Assembly (NCBI GenBank): GCA_902773195.1
Contig: CACYDL010000017.1
Span: 1 to 15,961 of the forward strand
Reading direction: 5' to 3'
Source of the DNA: an uncultured Lachnospiraceae bacterium
GTDB taxonomy: Bacteria > Bacillota_A > Clostridia > Lachnospirales > Lachnospiraceae
Length of the DNA stretch: 15,961 nt
The translations under genes were made by a program, and so were the position numbers. Position 1 is the first letter of the stretch; each line of letters opens with the position of its first letter. Below the pieces are notes generated by a model that saw nothing but the letters and a program-made list of their open reading frames with translations, ran no database searches and was not told the DNA's origin. This document shows, one piece after another, positions 6,900-14,309 of the stretch.

Positions 6900-9017
6900 T
6901 CACTTACCAAGATAGCGGAAAACGGCCGCGCTTCTGGGGGCGATCCGGAAAACGATGCTCTCGCTCCGTTCGTCGCAGGGAACGGATTCCGACGACGTCT
7001 CCTCCGGATTCTCCTTCCCCGATCCGCCGAAGGAGGCGGCGTCTGAGTTCAGGATCTCCCTGTATCTTCCCGGGTACGGCACGCCGGTGCGGCAGGCGGG
7101 AAGGTACTCGTCGGAGAAATTGCACGTCACAAGCAGCGTCCCGGTTTCCGCGCCGTTTTTCCGCAGAAACGCCAGAACGGAGTGCTCTGTGTCCATGGTA
7201 TTGATCCACTCGAAGCCCGCCTCGCTGTAGTCGCCTGCGGAAAGCGCCGGTTCGTCCCGATACAGGGACAGAAGACGCGCGAAGTACTCGGTTCCGAACA
7301 CCTCCCCGTCCGCGAGCAGCTTCTTGCCCGGGTGACAGAACAGATAGGCGTAGACGGCCCTCACCAGAGCGGCGCGCGCCTGGTCCGTCCCGTCGACGCC
7401 CGCGAGGAAGCGGTGCCGGTCGAAGGAGCCGATTCCCCGGGAGAGGGAGATGACAAACCGGTCAAGGTAATTGTGAAGCATCCCGTTCTGCAGAAGGGCC
7501 GAGCCGTTTCTTCTGCCCGGTGAATCCATGGCCAGATAGCGCAGGACGTCCTGGGTGAAATGAAGATTCCACTTGAAATCAAAGCCGAGGCCGCCGTCCT
7601 CGGAGGGCGCGGTCACGTCCGGCTGGTCCACGCTCTCCTCCAGGATCAGAATCCCGTCCGGGAAGGAGCGGTGGAAAATGCCGCTGAGCCTCCGGAGAAA
7701 CTCCATGCCCTCCAGGTTCTCGGATTCGCCGTAAATATTGGGAACCCACTGCCCTCCTCCCCTGGCGTAGTCGAGTCTCAGCATGGTGGAGCAGCCGTCC
7801 AGACGGAGGCCGTCGGCGTGGTACTCCCTCATCCAGAACAGGGCGTCCGACAGGAGGAAGCTCCGCACCTCCGGTCTCCCGTGGTTGAAGAGACGCGTTC
7901 CGAAGACCGGGTGCACGCCCTGCTTCGGGTCGATGTGCTCGTAGAGCCCGGTGCCGTCGAAGCTGGCGAGAAAGCCGGTGTCAGGGGAAAAGCCGGCGGG
8001 CGTCCAGTCGAGAATGACGCCGATGCCGAACCCGTGCATGGTGTCGACAAAAAACCGGAAATCGTCGGGCTTCCCGTAGCGGGACGTGGGCGCGAAATAA
8101 CCGGTGGTCTGATAGCCTCCCGAAGCTTCGTCCGCATATTCCATGACGGGACGGAGCTCGACGTGGGTGAAGCCCATCTTGCGGACGTGGGCGGCGATGC
8201 GCATCGCCAGATAGCGGTAGTCGGCTTTTCCGGGATCCTCTTCCTTCCTCCGCCACGCCTCGAGAGAGCATTCGAGGATCGATACGGGCCGCGACGCGAG
8301 GCCGGGCCCTCTCTTTCTCTCCCCGAGGTATTCCGCGTCATTCCAGTGATAGACGGATTCCGTCACCGTGCTGACGCGGGGGTTGCCCGCCTCAAACGAG
8401 AAGCCGCAGGGATCCGGCCGGGTGTAAACCAGGCCCGTCGGGAGCTTCAGCTCATACTGGTAGCGGATCCCGTATCCCAGACCGGGCACGAAGAGCTCGA
8501 AGATCCCCGACTCCTCATGCCGCTCCATGGGAAGGGCCCGGCCGTCCCAGTTGTTGAAGGGCCCGACGACGCTGACGCGCAGGGCGTTGGGCGCCCAGAC
8601 CGCGAACAGAACGCCCGTCTCCCCTCCGTCCTCGCGGACGTGGGCGCCGAGATACCGGCAGGCGCTGTCGTCGATGCCCGCGATGAAACGGCTCTCCTCC
8701 TCCGGAGAAATCAGAAAATCCCTGCCGTAGGGATCCCCCTTCTCCTCGCCGTCCACGAGGAACGTGTGAGGCACCGGTTTTTTGGCGGGCAGAACGCAGG
8801 CGAAATAGCCGGTCTCGTCCTCGCAGACCATCCGGTGGGTTTTGCCCGAACGGGTCTCCTTCAGCGACACCGCGGCGGCGCCGGGAAAGAAGCACTGGTA
8901 GAGAGTGCCTTCCCTGACGGCGCGGGGCGAGAGCACGCTCTTCGGGGAGGACGTGTCGGAATACACGATTCCCTCCACCGCCGGCCAGTCCATATACGCG
9001 TAGGCTTTGTCCTTCAT
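6900..9017 (-). CDS. glgB: GlgB-family (GH13) glycogen branching enzyme homologue with altered active site
   Basis: 705-residue homologue of 1,4-alpha-glucan branching enzyme. In order it has an N-terminal domain (1-115), a CBM48 domain (about 130-230, with VLFAVWAPNA and GPFNNWDG), the GH13 barrel (about 245-590) and a C-terminal beta domain. Framework motifs are intact: FTHVELRPVMEY, GYFAPTSRYG, YEHIDP, FNHGRPEVRSFL and GFDFKWN. The predicted nucleophile Asp407 (DGLRLD, with Arg405) and acid/base Glu460 (LEES) are present. Three residues invariant in active enzymes are changed. The region I motif DWxPxHF is DWTPAGF, with His replaced by Gly342. Region IV LSHD is LSRG, with His and the transition-state Asp replaced by Arg527 and Gly528. 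The protein may be inactive as a branching enzyme or repurposed. The ATG at 9017 is chosen for its GAGGGGG site and the family start 'YxxMDWPxxEGIVYS'; the frame stays open to 9083. The symbol marks family only, not proven function. Confidence 0.9.
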   Translation of the reverse strand: MKDKAYAYMDWPAVEGIVYSDTSSPKSVLSPRAVREGTLYQCFFPGAAAVSLKETRSGKTHRMVCEDETGYFACVLPAKKPVPHTFLVDGEEKGDPYGRDFLISPEEESRFIAGIDDSACRYLGAHVREDGGETGVLFAVWAPNALRVSVVGPFNNWDGRALPMERHEESGIFELFVPGLGYGIRYQYELKLPTGLVYTRPDPCGFSFEAGNPRVSTVTESVYHWNDAEYLGERKRGPGLASRPVSILECSLEAWRRKEEDPGKADYRYLAMRIAAHVRKMGFTHVELRPVMEYADEASGGYQTTGYFAPTSRYGKPDDFRFFVDTMHGFGIGVILDWTPAGFSPDTGFLASFDGTGLYEHIDPKQGVHPVFGTRLFNHGRPEVRSFLLSDALFWMREYHADGLRLDGCSTMLRLDYARGGGQWVPNIYGESENLEGMEFLRRLSGIFHRSFPDGILILEESVDQPDVTAPSEDGGLGFDFKWNLHFTQDVLRYLAMDSPGRRNGSALLQNGMLHNYLDRFVISLSRGIGSFDRHRFLAGVDGTDQARAALVRAVYAYLFCHPGKKLLADGEVFGTEYFARLLSLYRDEPALSAGDYSEAGFEWINTMDTEHSVLAFLRKNGAETGTLLVTCNFSDEYLPACRTGVPYPGRYREILNSDAASFGGSGKENPEETSSESVPCDERSESIVFRIAPRSAAVFRYLGK

Positions 9018-9059
9018 GGGGATCCCCCTCTCATCCGTCTCCCGCCGGGACTGCGCGGA

Positions 9060-9113
9060 CCGCGGACTTTTCTGCCGCGGCATCCGGCCGCCCCGGTATG
9101 ATTCTTTCCGGGG
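9060..9113 (-). other. Two GC-rich hairpins between serA and the glgB-like gene
   Basis: In the 103-base gap the minus-strand RNA can form two perfect 6-bp stems: CCCCGG/CCGGGG (9113-9108 with 9096-9091, loop 11) and CCGCGG/CCGCGG (9080-9075 with 9065-9060, loop 9). Neither is followed by a T-run. They could mark a Rho-type end, a message-stability element or just GC-rich sequence. I found no clear promoter in this gap. Confidence 0.35.
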
Positions 9114-9120
9114 ACAGCGG

Positions 9121-10284
9121 TTATTTTACGATTCTCACCTTCAGCACACCCCGGATCGCCGAGAGATCCGCCGCGATCTCCTCCTCCGAGGCGGAATCCG
9201 TGTCGATCAGCGTGTAGGCGTAATCGCCGCGGCTCGCGTTGGAAATGTTGGCGACGTTCACGCCGGCCTCGCCGAGAACGGACGTGAGCTGGGCGAGCAT
9301 GTTCGGCTCGTTTTTGTGACAGACCGCAATCCTGCCGGCCGACGTGCAGACGCCCATGTCGCAGGCCGGATAGTTGACGGAGTTCTTGATGGTTCCCTGC
9401 TCCAGGAAGGCGCGCACCTGTCTCACCGCCATGACGGCGCAGTTTTCCTCGGACTCCTGGGTGGAGGCGCCCAGATGGGGCGTGACGATCGTGTTGGGCG
9501 CCTTCGCCACGTTGGGCGTGACGAAATCCGTCACGTACCTGTGAAGCCTGCCCGACTCGAGGGCCTTGATCAGGGCCGGCTCCTCTACCAGGGGATCCCT
9601 GGCGAAGTTGAGAAGAACCGCACCTTCCTTCATTCTCGAGAAGGCGTCCTCGTTGATCATGCCCTTGGTGGCGTCGTTGAGGGGAACGTGGACGGTGATG
9701 AAATCACACTTTTCGTAGATGTCGTTGACGTCGGATACATAGTGGATGCTGCTGGACAGATTCCACGCGGCGCGGATGCTGAGATACGGATCGTATCCGT
9801 ACACCTCCATGCCCAGGGAGACGGCGGAATTCGCGACCATGACGCCGATGGCGCCCAGTCCGATGATGCCGAGCTTCTTGCCGGCGATCTCGGATCCCGC
9901 GAACTGCTTCTTCTGCTTTTCCGCCCTCTTCTGGATGTCGTCCGTCATCTCCTGCTTCTCAAGCCACTCGATGCCTTCGACGATATCTCTGGAGGCGAGA
10001 AGCATCCCCGCGATCACGAGCTCCTTGACGCCGTTGGCGTTGGCCCCGGGCGTGTTGAAAACGACGACGCCCTTTTCGGAGCAGCGGTCTACCGGGATGT
10101 TGTTGACGCCGGCGCCGGCCCGGGCGATGGCCCGGAGGTTCTCCGGGAGGTCCATCTCCTTCATGTTGGCGCTTCTCACAAGAATCGCGTCGGCCGGGTC
10201 ATTCTCCCCGACCTGCTTGTAGGCGCCCGTAAAATTGGAGAGACCTTTTTCAGAGATACTGTTGAGGCACTTATATGTGTACAT
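9121..10284 (-). CDS. serA: D-3-phosphoglycerate dehydrogenase, short form with C-terminal ACT domain
   Basis: 387-residue NAD-dependent 2-hydroxyacid dehydrogenase for the first step of serine synthesis (3-phosphoglycerate to 3-phosphohydroxypyruvate). The Rossmann motif is GLGAIG (142-147), with Asp165 at the end of the second strand to bind the NAD ribose. The catalytic arginine is Arg229 (FARD) and the catalytic histidine His270 (PHLGAST). An ACT domain (about 318-387) suggests feedback control by an amino acid. The usual catalytic glutamate of 'DVFExEP' is not visible; the segment reads VTDFVTPNV, as in the short anaerobe-type SerA subgroup. The start at 10284 (MYTYKCLN) is chosen because AGGAGA lies upstream and the family begins there. 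It follows ilvB by 49 bases. In that subgroup serA often neighbours amino acid genes. A different 2-hydroxyacid substrate is possible but less likely. Confidence 0.9.
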   Translation of the reverse strand: MYTYKCLNSISEKGLSNFTGAYKQVGENDPADAILVRSANMKEMDLPENLRAIARAGAGVNNIPVDRCSEKGVVVFNTPGANANGVKELVIAGMLLASRDIVEGIEWLEKQEMTDDIQKRAEKQKKQFAGSEIAGKKLGIIGLGAIGVMVANSAVSLGMEVYGYDPYLSIRAAWNLSSSIHYVSDVNDIYEKCDFITVHVPLNDATKGMINEDAFSRMKEGAVLLNFARDPLVEEPALIKALESGRLHRYVTDFVTPNVAKAPNTIVTPHLGASTQESEENCAVMAVRQVRAFLEQGTIKNSVNYPACDMGVCTSAGRIAVCHKNEPNMLAQLTSVLGEAGVNVANISNASRGDYAYTLIDTDSASEEEIAADLSAIRGVLKVRIVK

Positions 10285-10333
10285 TGTTCTCACTTCTCCT
10301 GTCGTATTCGAAAATGCAAGTCTGCTGTCGTCT

Positions 10334-12010
10334 TCAGAAATCCACGTCGTCCTGGTCAAAGGCGTCTTCGATGGGCTTGCCGGCCGGAGCCATCGGGAAG
10401 ACCATGTCGTCCGGACAGATCTGCGCGTCGATCACCACGGGCCGTCCGGCCGCGAGGGCCGTCCGGAGGGCGCCTTCGACCTCCTCCTTCCGGGTCACGC
10501 GGATGCCCAGCGCGCCCATACCCTCGGCGACCTTGACAAAATCCAGGCCGTCGTCGAGCACGGTGTGGGAATACCGCTCGCCGTAGAAGAGATGCTGCCA
10601 CTGCCGCACCATGCCGAGCACATGATTGTTCATGACGATCTCGATCACGGGAATGCCGTTTCTGACGGCGGAGATCACCTCGTTCATGTTCATGCGGAAG
10701 CAGCCGTCCCCTCCGATGTTGACGACGGTCCGGTCCGGATTCGCCGCCTTGGCGCCCATGGCTGCCCCGTAGCCGAAGCCCATCGTCCCCAGACCGCCCG
10801 AGGTCAGGAAGGTTCTGGGCTCCGTGTAGCGGTAATACTGGGCCGCCCACATCTGGTGCTGGCCGACGTCGGTGACGACGATGGCCTTTCCCTCCGTCAG
10901 CTCATAGAGCTTCTCGATGACGTAGGGCCCCGTGAGCCTCGAACCGTCGTATTTCAGCGGGTGCTGCTCCGAGAAGGAGCGCATCTCCTCCGCCCACGCG
11001 CTGTGATCCGCCGGGGCTACGCGGCCGAGCAGGCGCGTGAGGCTCTCCTTCAGATCGCCCACCACCGCCTGGTCGACGATGACGTTCTTGTCGATCTCCG
11101 CCGCGTCGATGTCAAGATGAATGATCTTCGCCTGCTTCGCGAAGGAAGAGGTCTTTCCCGTATCCCGGTCGGAGAAGCGGACGCCGCAGGCGATCAGCAG
11201 ATCGCACCGGTGAACCGCGACGTTGGCGGCCTTCGTCCCGTGCATGCCCAGCATGCCGAGATAGAGCGGATCCGTTCCCGGGAAGGCGCCCTTGCCCATC
11301 AGCGTGTCGCAGACGGGGGCTCCGATCCTGCGGGCCAGCTCCCGGATCTCCGGAGCGGCGCCGGAGGTCACCGCGCCTCCTCCCACAAAGATGACGGGCC
11401 GCTTCGATTTCGCGATCATGGCGGCGGCCGACTCGATGTCGCCGTCCTTCAGCATGTCCACGCCTGCCGGCGCCTCGGAGGGCTTTTCCGCCTTGTAATC
11501 GCATTTGGCCTCCGTGACGTCCTTCGTGATATCGACCAGGACCGGCCCCGGTCTCCCGCTCTTCGCGATGCGGAAGGCTTTCCGGACCATCGGGGCGAGG
11601 TCGCGGACGTCCTTGACGATGGTGCTGTACTTCGTGATCGGCATGGTGATTCCGGCGATATCCACCTCCTGGAAGCTGTCCTTGCCGAGAAGGCTGCGCC
11701 CCACGTTGCAGGTGAAGGCGACGATGGGGACGGAGTCAAGACAGGCCGTCGCGATTCCCGTCACGAGGTTGGTGGCGCCGGGACCGGACGTCGCCAGGAC
11801 GACGCCGACCTTCCCGGTCGATCTCGCGTAGCCGTCGGCGGCGTGGGCCGCCCCCTGCTCGTGGGATGTCAGTATATGACGGATCTCACTTCTGTGCCTG
11901 TATAATTCGTCGTAAATATTCAGAATCGCGCCGCCGGGGTACCCGAACACGGTGTCCACGCCCTGCTCCCTGAGGCAGGCGATCAATATCTCCGATCCGT
12001 TTAATATCAT
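10334..12010 (-). CDS. ilvB: Acetolactate synthase, large catalytic subunit
   Basis: 558-residue thiamine-diphosphate enzyme that joins two pyruvates, or pyruvate and 2-oxobutyrate, in the first common step of valine, leucine and isoleucine synthesis. The conserved glutamate that activates ThDP is Glu51 (SHEQGAAHAADGYAR). The cofactor motif runs from GDG (434-436) to NN (461-462). GVRFSDRDTG (276-285) matches the FAD-binding central domain of acetohydroxyacid synthases, and the GMVRQWQ segment near 470 is characteristic of AHAS. Length is typical. The ATG at 12010 is favoured over an in-frame GTG at 12049 because AAAGGAC sits just upstream and MILNGSEIL matches the family start. It lies 35 bases after ilvD. 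The regulatory subunit gene ilvN is not adjacent in this window. Confidence 0.95.
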   Translation of the reverse strand: MILNGSEILIACLREQGVDTVFGYPGGAILNIYDELYRHRSEIRHILTSHEQGAAHAADGYARSTGKVGVVLATSGPGATNLVTGIATACLDSVPIVAFTCNVGRSLLGKDSFQEVDIAGITMPITKYSTIVKDVRDLAPMVRKAFRIAKSGRPGPVLVDITKDVTEAKCDYKAEKPSEAPAGVDMLKDGDIESAAAMIAKSKRPVIFVGGGAVTSGAAPEIRELARRIGAPVCDTLMGKGAFPGTDPLYLGMLGMHGTKAANVAVHRCDLLIACGVRFSDRDTGKTSSFAKQAKIIHLDIDAAEIDKNVIVDQAVVGDLKESLTRLLGRVAPADHSAWAEEMRSFSEQHPLKYDGSRLTGPYVIEKLYELTEGKAIVVTDVGQHQMWAAQYYRYTEPRTFLTSGGLGTMGFGYGAAMGAKAANPDRTVVNIGGDGCFRMNMNEVISAVRNGIPVIEIVMNNHVLGMVRQWQHLFYGERYSHTVLDDGLDFVKVAEGMGALGIRVTRKEEVEGALRTALAAGRPVVIDAQICPDDMVFPMAPAGKPIEDAFDQDDVDF

Positions 12011-12045
12011 ATCTGTCCTTTCTGAATTCCCCAGACCGGGAGAAT

Positions 12046-13722
12046 TCACTTACTGCCCTCGGGAATCTCAAGTACGGCGCCTTTGCTGCCCGACGTCACA
12101 AGAGCCGCGTACCGCGCCAGATAGCCCGTCGTGATCTTCGGCTTCCTGGGCTTCCAGGCGGCTTTCCTCTCCTCAAGAACGGACTCGGGAACGTCGACGT
12201 TGAGCGTCTTGCCGGGAATATCGATCCGGATCACGTCGCCTTCCTCGATGAGGGCGATGGGGCCGCCCACCGCCGCCTCGGGCGAGATGTGGCCGATGGA
12301 GGCGCCCCGGGAGGCGCCGCTGAAACGGCCGTCCGTGATCAGCGCCACCGAGGAGCCAAGGCCCATTCCGGCGATAGCCGAGGTGGGATTCAGCATTTCC
12401 CGCATGCCGGGTCCGCCCTTCGGTCCCTCGTAGCGGATGACGACGATGTCGCCCTCCACGATCTTTCCGCCGAGGATCGCCTCGATGGCGTCGTCCTCGG
12501 AATCAAACACCCTCGCCGGTCCCTCGTGCACCAGCATCTCCGGGGCCACGGCGCTCTGCTTCACCACGCCTCCCTCGGGGGCGATATTTCCGGTCAGCAC
12601 CGCGAGGCCGCCGCTTCTGCTGTAGGGATTGTCGACGGGGCGGATCACCTCCGGATTCCGGTTGACCGCGCCGGAGATGTTCTCTCCCACGGTCCTGCCC
12701 GTCACGGTCATGCAGTCGAGATTCAGCAGATTCAGCCGGCTGAGCTCGTTCATCACCGCGTAGACGCCTCCCGCCTCGTTGAGCTCGTCCATGTAGGTGT
12801 GTCCCGCGGGGGCCAGATGGCAGAGATTCGGGGTTCTCTCCGAGTACTCGTTCGCCAGCGTCATGTCCAGGTCAAAGCCGATCTCGTGGGCGATGGCGGG
12901 GAGATGCAGCATGGTATTCGTGGAGCAGCCGAGGGCCATATCCACGGTGAGGGCGTTCCGGATGGACGCCTCCGTGATGATGTCGCGGGGCCTGATATTC
13001 CGGCGATACATCTCCATGACCTGATTGCCCGCATGCTTCGCCAGACGGATCCTGGCCGAATAGACGGCCGGGATGGTGCCGTTGCCGCGCAGCCCCATGC
13101 CGATAGCCTCGGTGAGGCAGTTCATGCTGTTGGCCGTGTACATGCCGGAGCAGGAGCCGCAGGTCGGACATCCGTACTCCTCAAACTCCTCCAGCTCTTC
13201 CTGGGACATCTTTCCGGCCTGACGGGCGCCGACGGCCTCGAAGATGCTGGAGAGGGACGTGCGCCGTCCCTGGACATGGCCGGGAAGCATCGGGCCGCCG
13301 CTGACGAAAACCGTCGGTATATTGAGGCGGGCCGCCGCCATGAGCAGACCGGGCACGTTCTTGTCACAGTTCGGAATGCAGACCATGGCGTCGAACTGAT
13401 GGGCCTGGATGACCGCCTCGGTGGAGTCCGCGATCAGATCTCTGGTGACCAGGGAATACTTCATGCCCGTATGGCCCATGGCGATGCCGTCGCACACGGC
13501 GATCGCGGGAACGACGACCGGAAATCCGCCGGCCTCCGCGACGCCGAGCTTCACCGCCTCGGCGATCTTGTCCAGATTCATATGGCCCGGAACGATCTCA
13601 TTCCAGGAGCTGACCACCGCGACCAGCGGCTTCTCCATCTCTTCCTTCGTGACGCCCAGGGCGTTCCAGAGGGAACGGTGGGGCGCCTGCTGCAGTCCGT
13701 TCTTTACCGTATCACTTTTCAT
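12046..13722 (-). CDS. ilvD: Dihydroxy-acid dehydratase
   Basis: 558-residue iron-sulfur dehydratase that converts 2,3-dihydroxy-3-methylbutanoate or -pentanoate to the 2-oxo acid, the third step of branched-chain amino acid synthesis. Key motifs are [11 protein letters not shown] (77-87), PNCDKNVPG with Cys119, and [11 protein letters not shown] with Cys188 and Cys191. Where the 2Fe-2S class carries a cysteine in 'PCN', this protein has VPGH (Gly46). That is the pattern of the oxygen-labile 4Fe-4S class and fits an anaerobe (inference). The C-terminal part has the expected [10 protein letters not shown] motif. The ATG at 13722 is set by AGGAGAG six bases upstream; the frame stays open to 13866 but that part does not look coding. 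It is first of the ilvD-ilvB-serA run and downstream of the yajC terminator. Confidence 0.96.
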   Translation of the reverse strand: MKSDTVKNGLQQAPHRSLWNALGVTKEEMEKPLVAVVSSWNEIVPGHMNLDKIAEAVKLGVAEAGGFPVVVPAIAVCDGIAMGHTGMKYSLVTRDLIADSTEAVIQAHQFDAMVCIPNCDKNVPGLLMAAARLNIPTVFVSGGPMLPGHVQGRRTSLSSIFEAVGARQAGKMSQEELEEFEEYGCPTCGSCSGMYTANSMNCLTEAIGMGLRGNGTIPAVYSARIRLAKHAGNQVMEMYRRNIRPRDIITEASIRNALTVDMALGCSTNTMLHLPAIAHEIGFDLDMTLANEYSERTPNLCHLAPAGHTYMDELNEAGGVYAVMNELSRLNLLNLDCMTVTGRTVGENISGAVNRNPEVIRPVDNPYSRSGGLAVLTGNIAPEGGVVKQSAVAPEMLVHEGPARVFDSEDDAIEAILGGKIVEGDIVVIRYEGPKGGPGMREMLNPTSAIAGMGLGSSVALITDGRFSGASRGASIGHISPEAAVGGPIALIEEGDVIRIDIPGKTLNVDVPESVLEERKAAWKPRKPKITTGYLARYAALVTSGSKGAVLEIPEGSK

Positions 13723-13762
13723 TCTTCTCTCCTGATTCAGCTGAAGACAACAGATCCCGCTC

Positions 13763-13782
13763 CGCCGGAACAGGTCCCGGCG
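13763..13782 (-). promoter_or_regulatory. GC-rich hairpin in the ilvD leader
   Basis: CGCCGG and CCGGCG pair around an 8-base loop, and three more outer pairs are possible across a small bulge. It lies 41 bases before the ilvD start. No T-run follows and no leader peptide or T-box signature is visible, so a regulatory role is only possible. Confidence 0.35.
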
Positions 13783-13797
13783 CGGCTTTTCCTGTAT

Positions 13798-13830
13798 AGA
13801 ATAGAACGGAGACAGCACCGCCGTCTCCGT
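13798..13830 (-). terminator. Probable terminator after yajC
   Basis: ACGGAGAC and GTCTCCGT form an 8-bp perfect stem (13830-13823 with 13813-13806) around a 9-base loop. A T-rich run (TTCTATTCTAT on the minus strand) follows. It lies 37 bases after the yajC stop and 83 bases before the ilvD start. It separates the tgt-yajC unit from the ilv genes, or attenuates read-through into them. Confidence 0.6.
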
Positions 13831-13866
13831 AAGTTCATCCGGATGCCGTCCGCGGCCTCCGGACAA

Positions 13867-14235
13867 TTATTTCTTTGCCGGCTTATCTGAATCTGCCGAA
13901 TTGTCCGCGTACGCGTCGGACGCTTTTTCAACCTCCGCGATCGCGCTCTTTCTCATGGGAATTCTGCAATTTTTGTTGTTGCCGAATTCGACGATGACGT
14001 CCTCGTCCGTGATGTCAAGGATGACGCCGTAGAATCCGCTCGTCGTGACGACGGCGTCGCCCACCGCCATGTCGTTCAGCATCGCGCTGACGCGCTTCTG
14101 CTCCTTGCGCTGCGGACGAATCATCAGGAAGTACATGATGGCGACCATGGCGACCAGCCAGATGACCATCGTTCCCATCCCGAGTCCTCCCGCGGCTGCC
14201 GCGGAAGCGTCGGCCGATAACAGAATAGAATACAT
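13867..14235 (-). CDS. yajC: Preprotein translocase accessory subunit YajC
   Basis: 122-residue single-pass inner-membrane protein that associates with SecDF-YidC and the SecYEG translocon. An Ala/Gly-rich N-terminal segment leads into one transmembrane helix (about 20-39), followed at once by the family signature MIRPQRKEQKR (38-48). Then comes a small beta-rich cytoplasmic domain (VGDAVVTTSGFYGVI) and an acidic/lysine tail. The ATG at 14235 has GGAGG eight bases upstream; the frame stays open further up but without a ribosome site. It follows tgt by 74 bases, the classic tgt-yajC order. secD and secF, which commonly come next, are not here. Confidence 0.95.
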   Translation of the reverse strand: MYSILLSADASAAAAGGLGMGTMVIWLVAMVAIMYFLMIRPQRKEQKRVSAMLNDMAVGDAVVTTSGFYGVILDITDEDVIVEFGNNKNCRIPMRKSAIAEVEKASDAYADNSADSDKPAKK

Positions 14236-14309
14236 TTTTCTGCCTCCGAAATCATAGGTTTTAGCTGTTTGCAATAGCATTTCAATCATACAGGAAATCA
14301 GGAATGACT

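Noticed and set aside
9018..9083. Upstream start for the glgB-like gene
   Set aside because: The extra 22 residues are not family-like, and the ATG at 9017 has a good ribosome-binding sequence and the expected N-terminal motif.
13723..13866. Upstream start for ilvD and a possible leader peptide
   Set aside because: The extension covers the terminator and a hairpin. No short frame rich in Leu, Val or Ile with a ribosome site was found.
14236..14309. Promoter ahead of yajC (TTGCAA and TATGAT)
   Set aside because: The spacer would be 12 bases, too short for sigma-A. yajC can be served from the tgt transcript.
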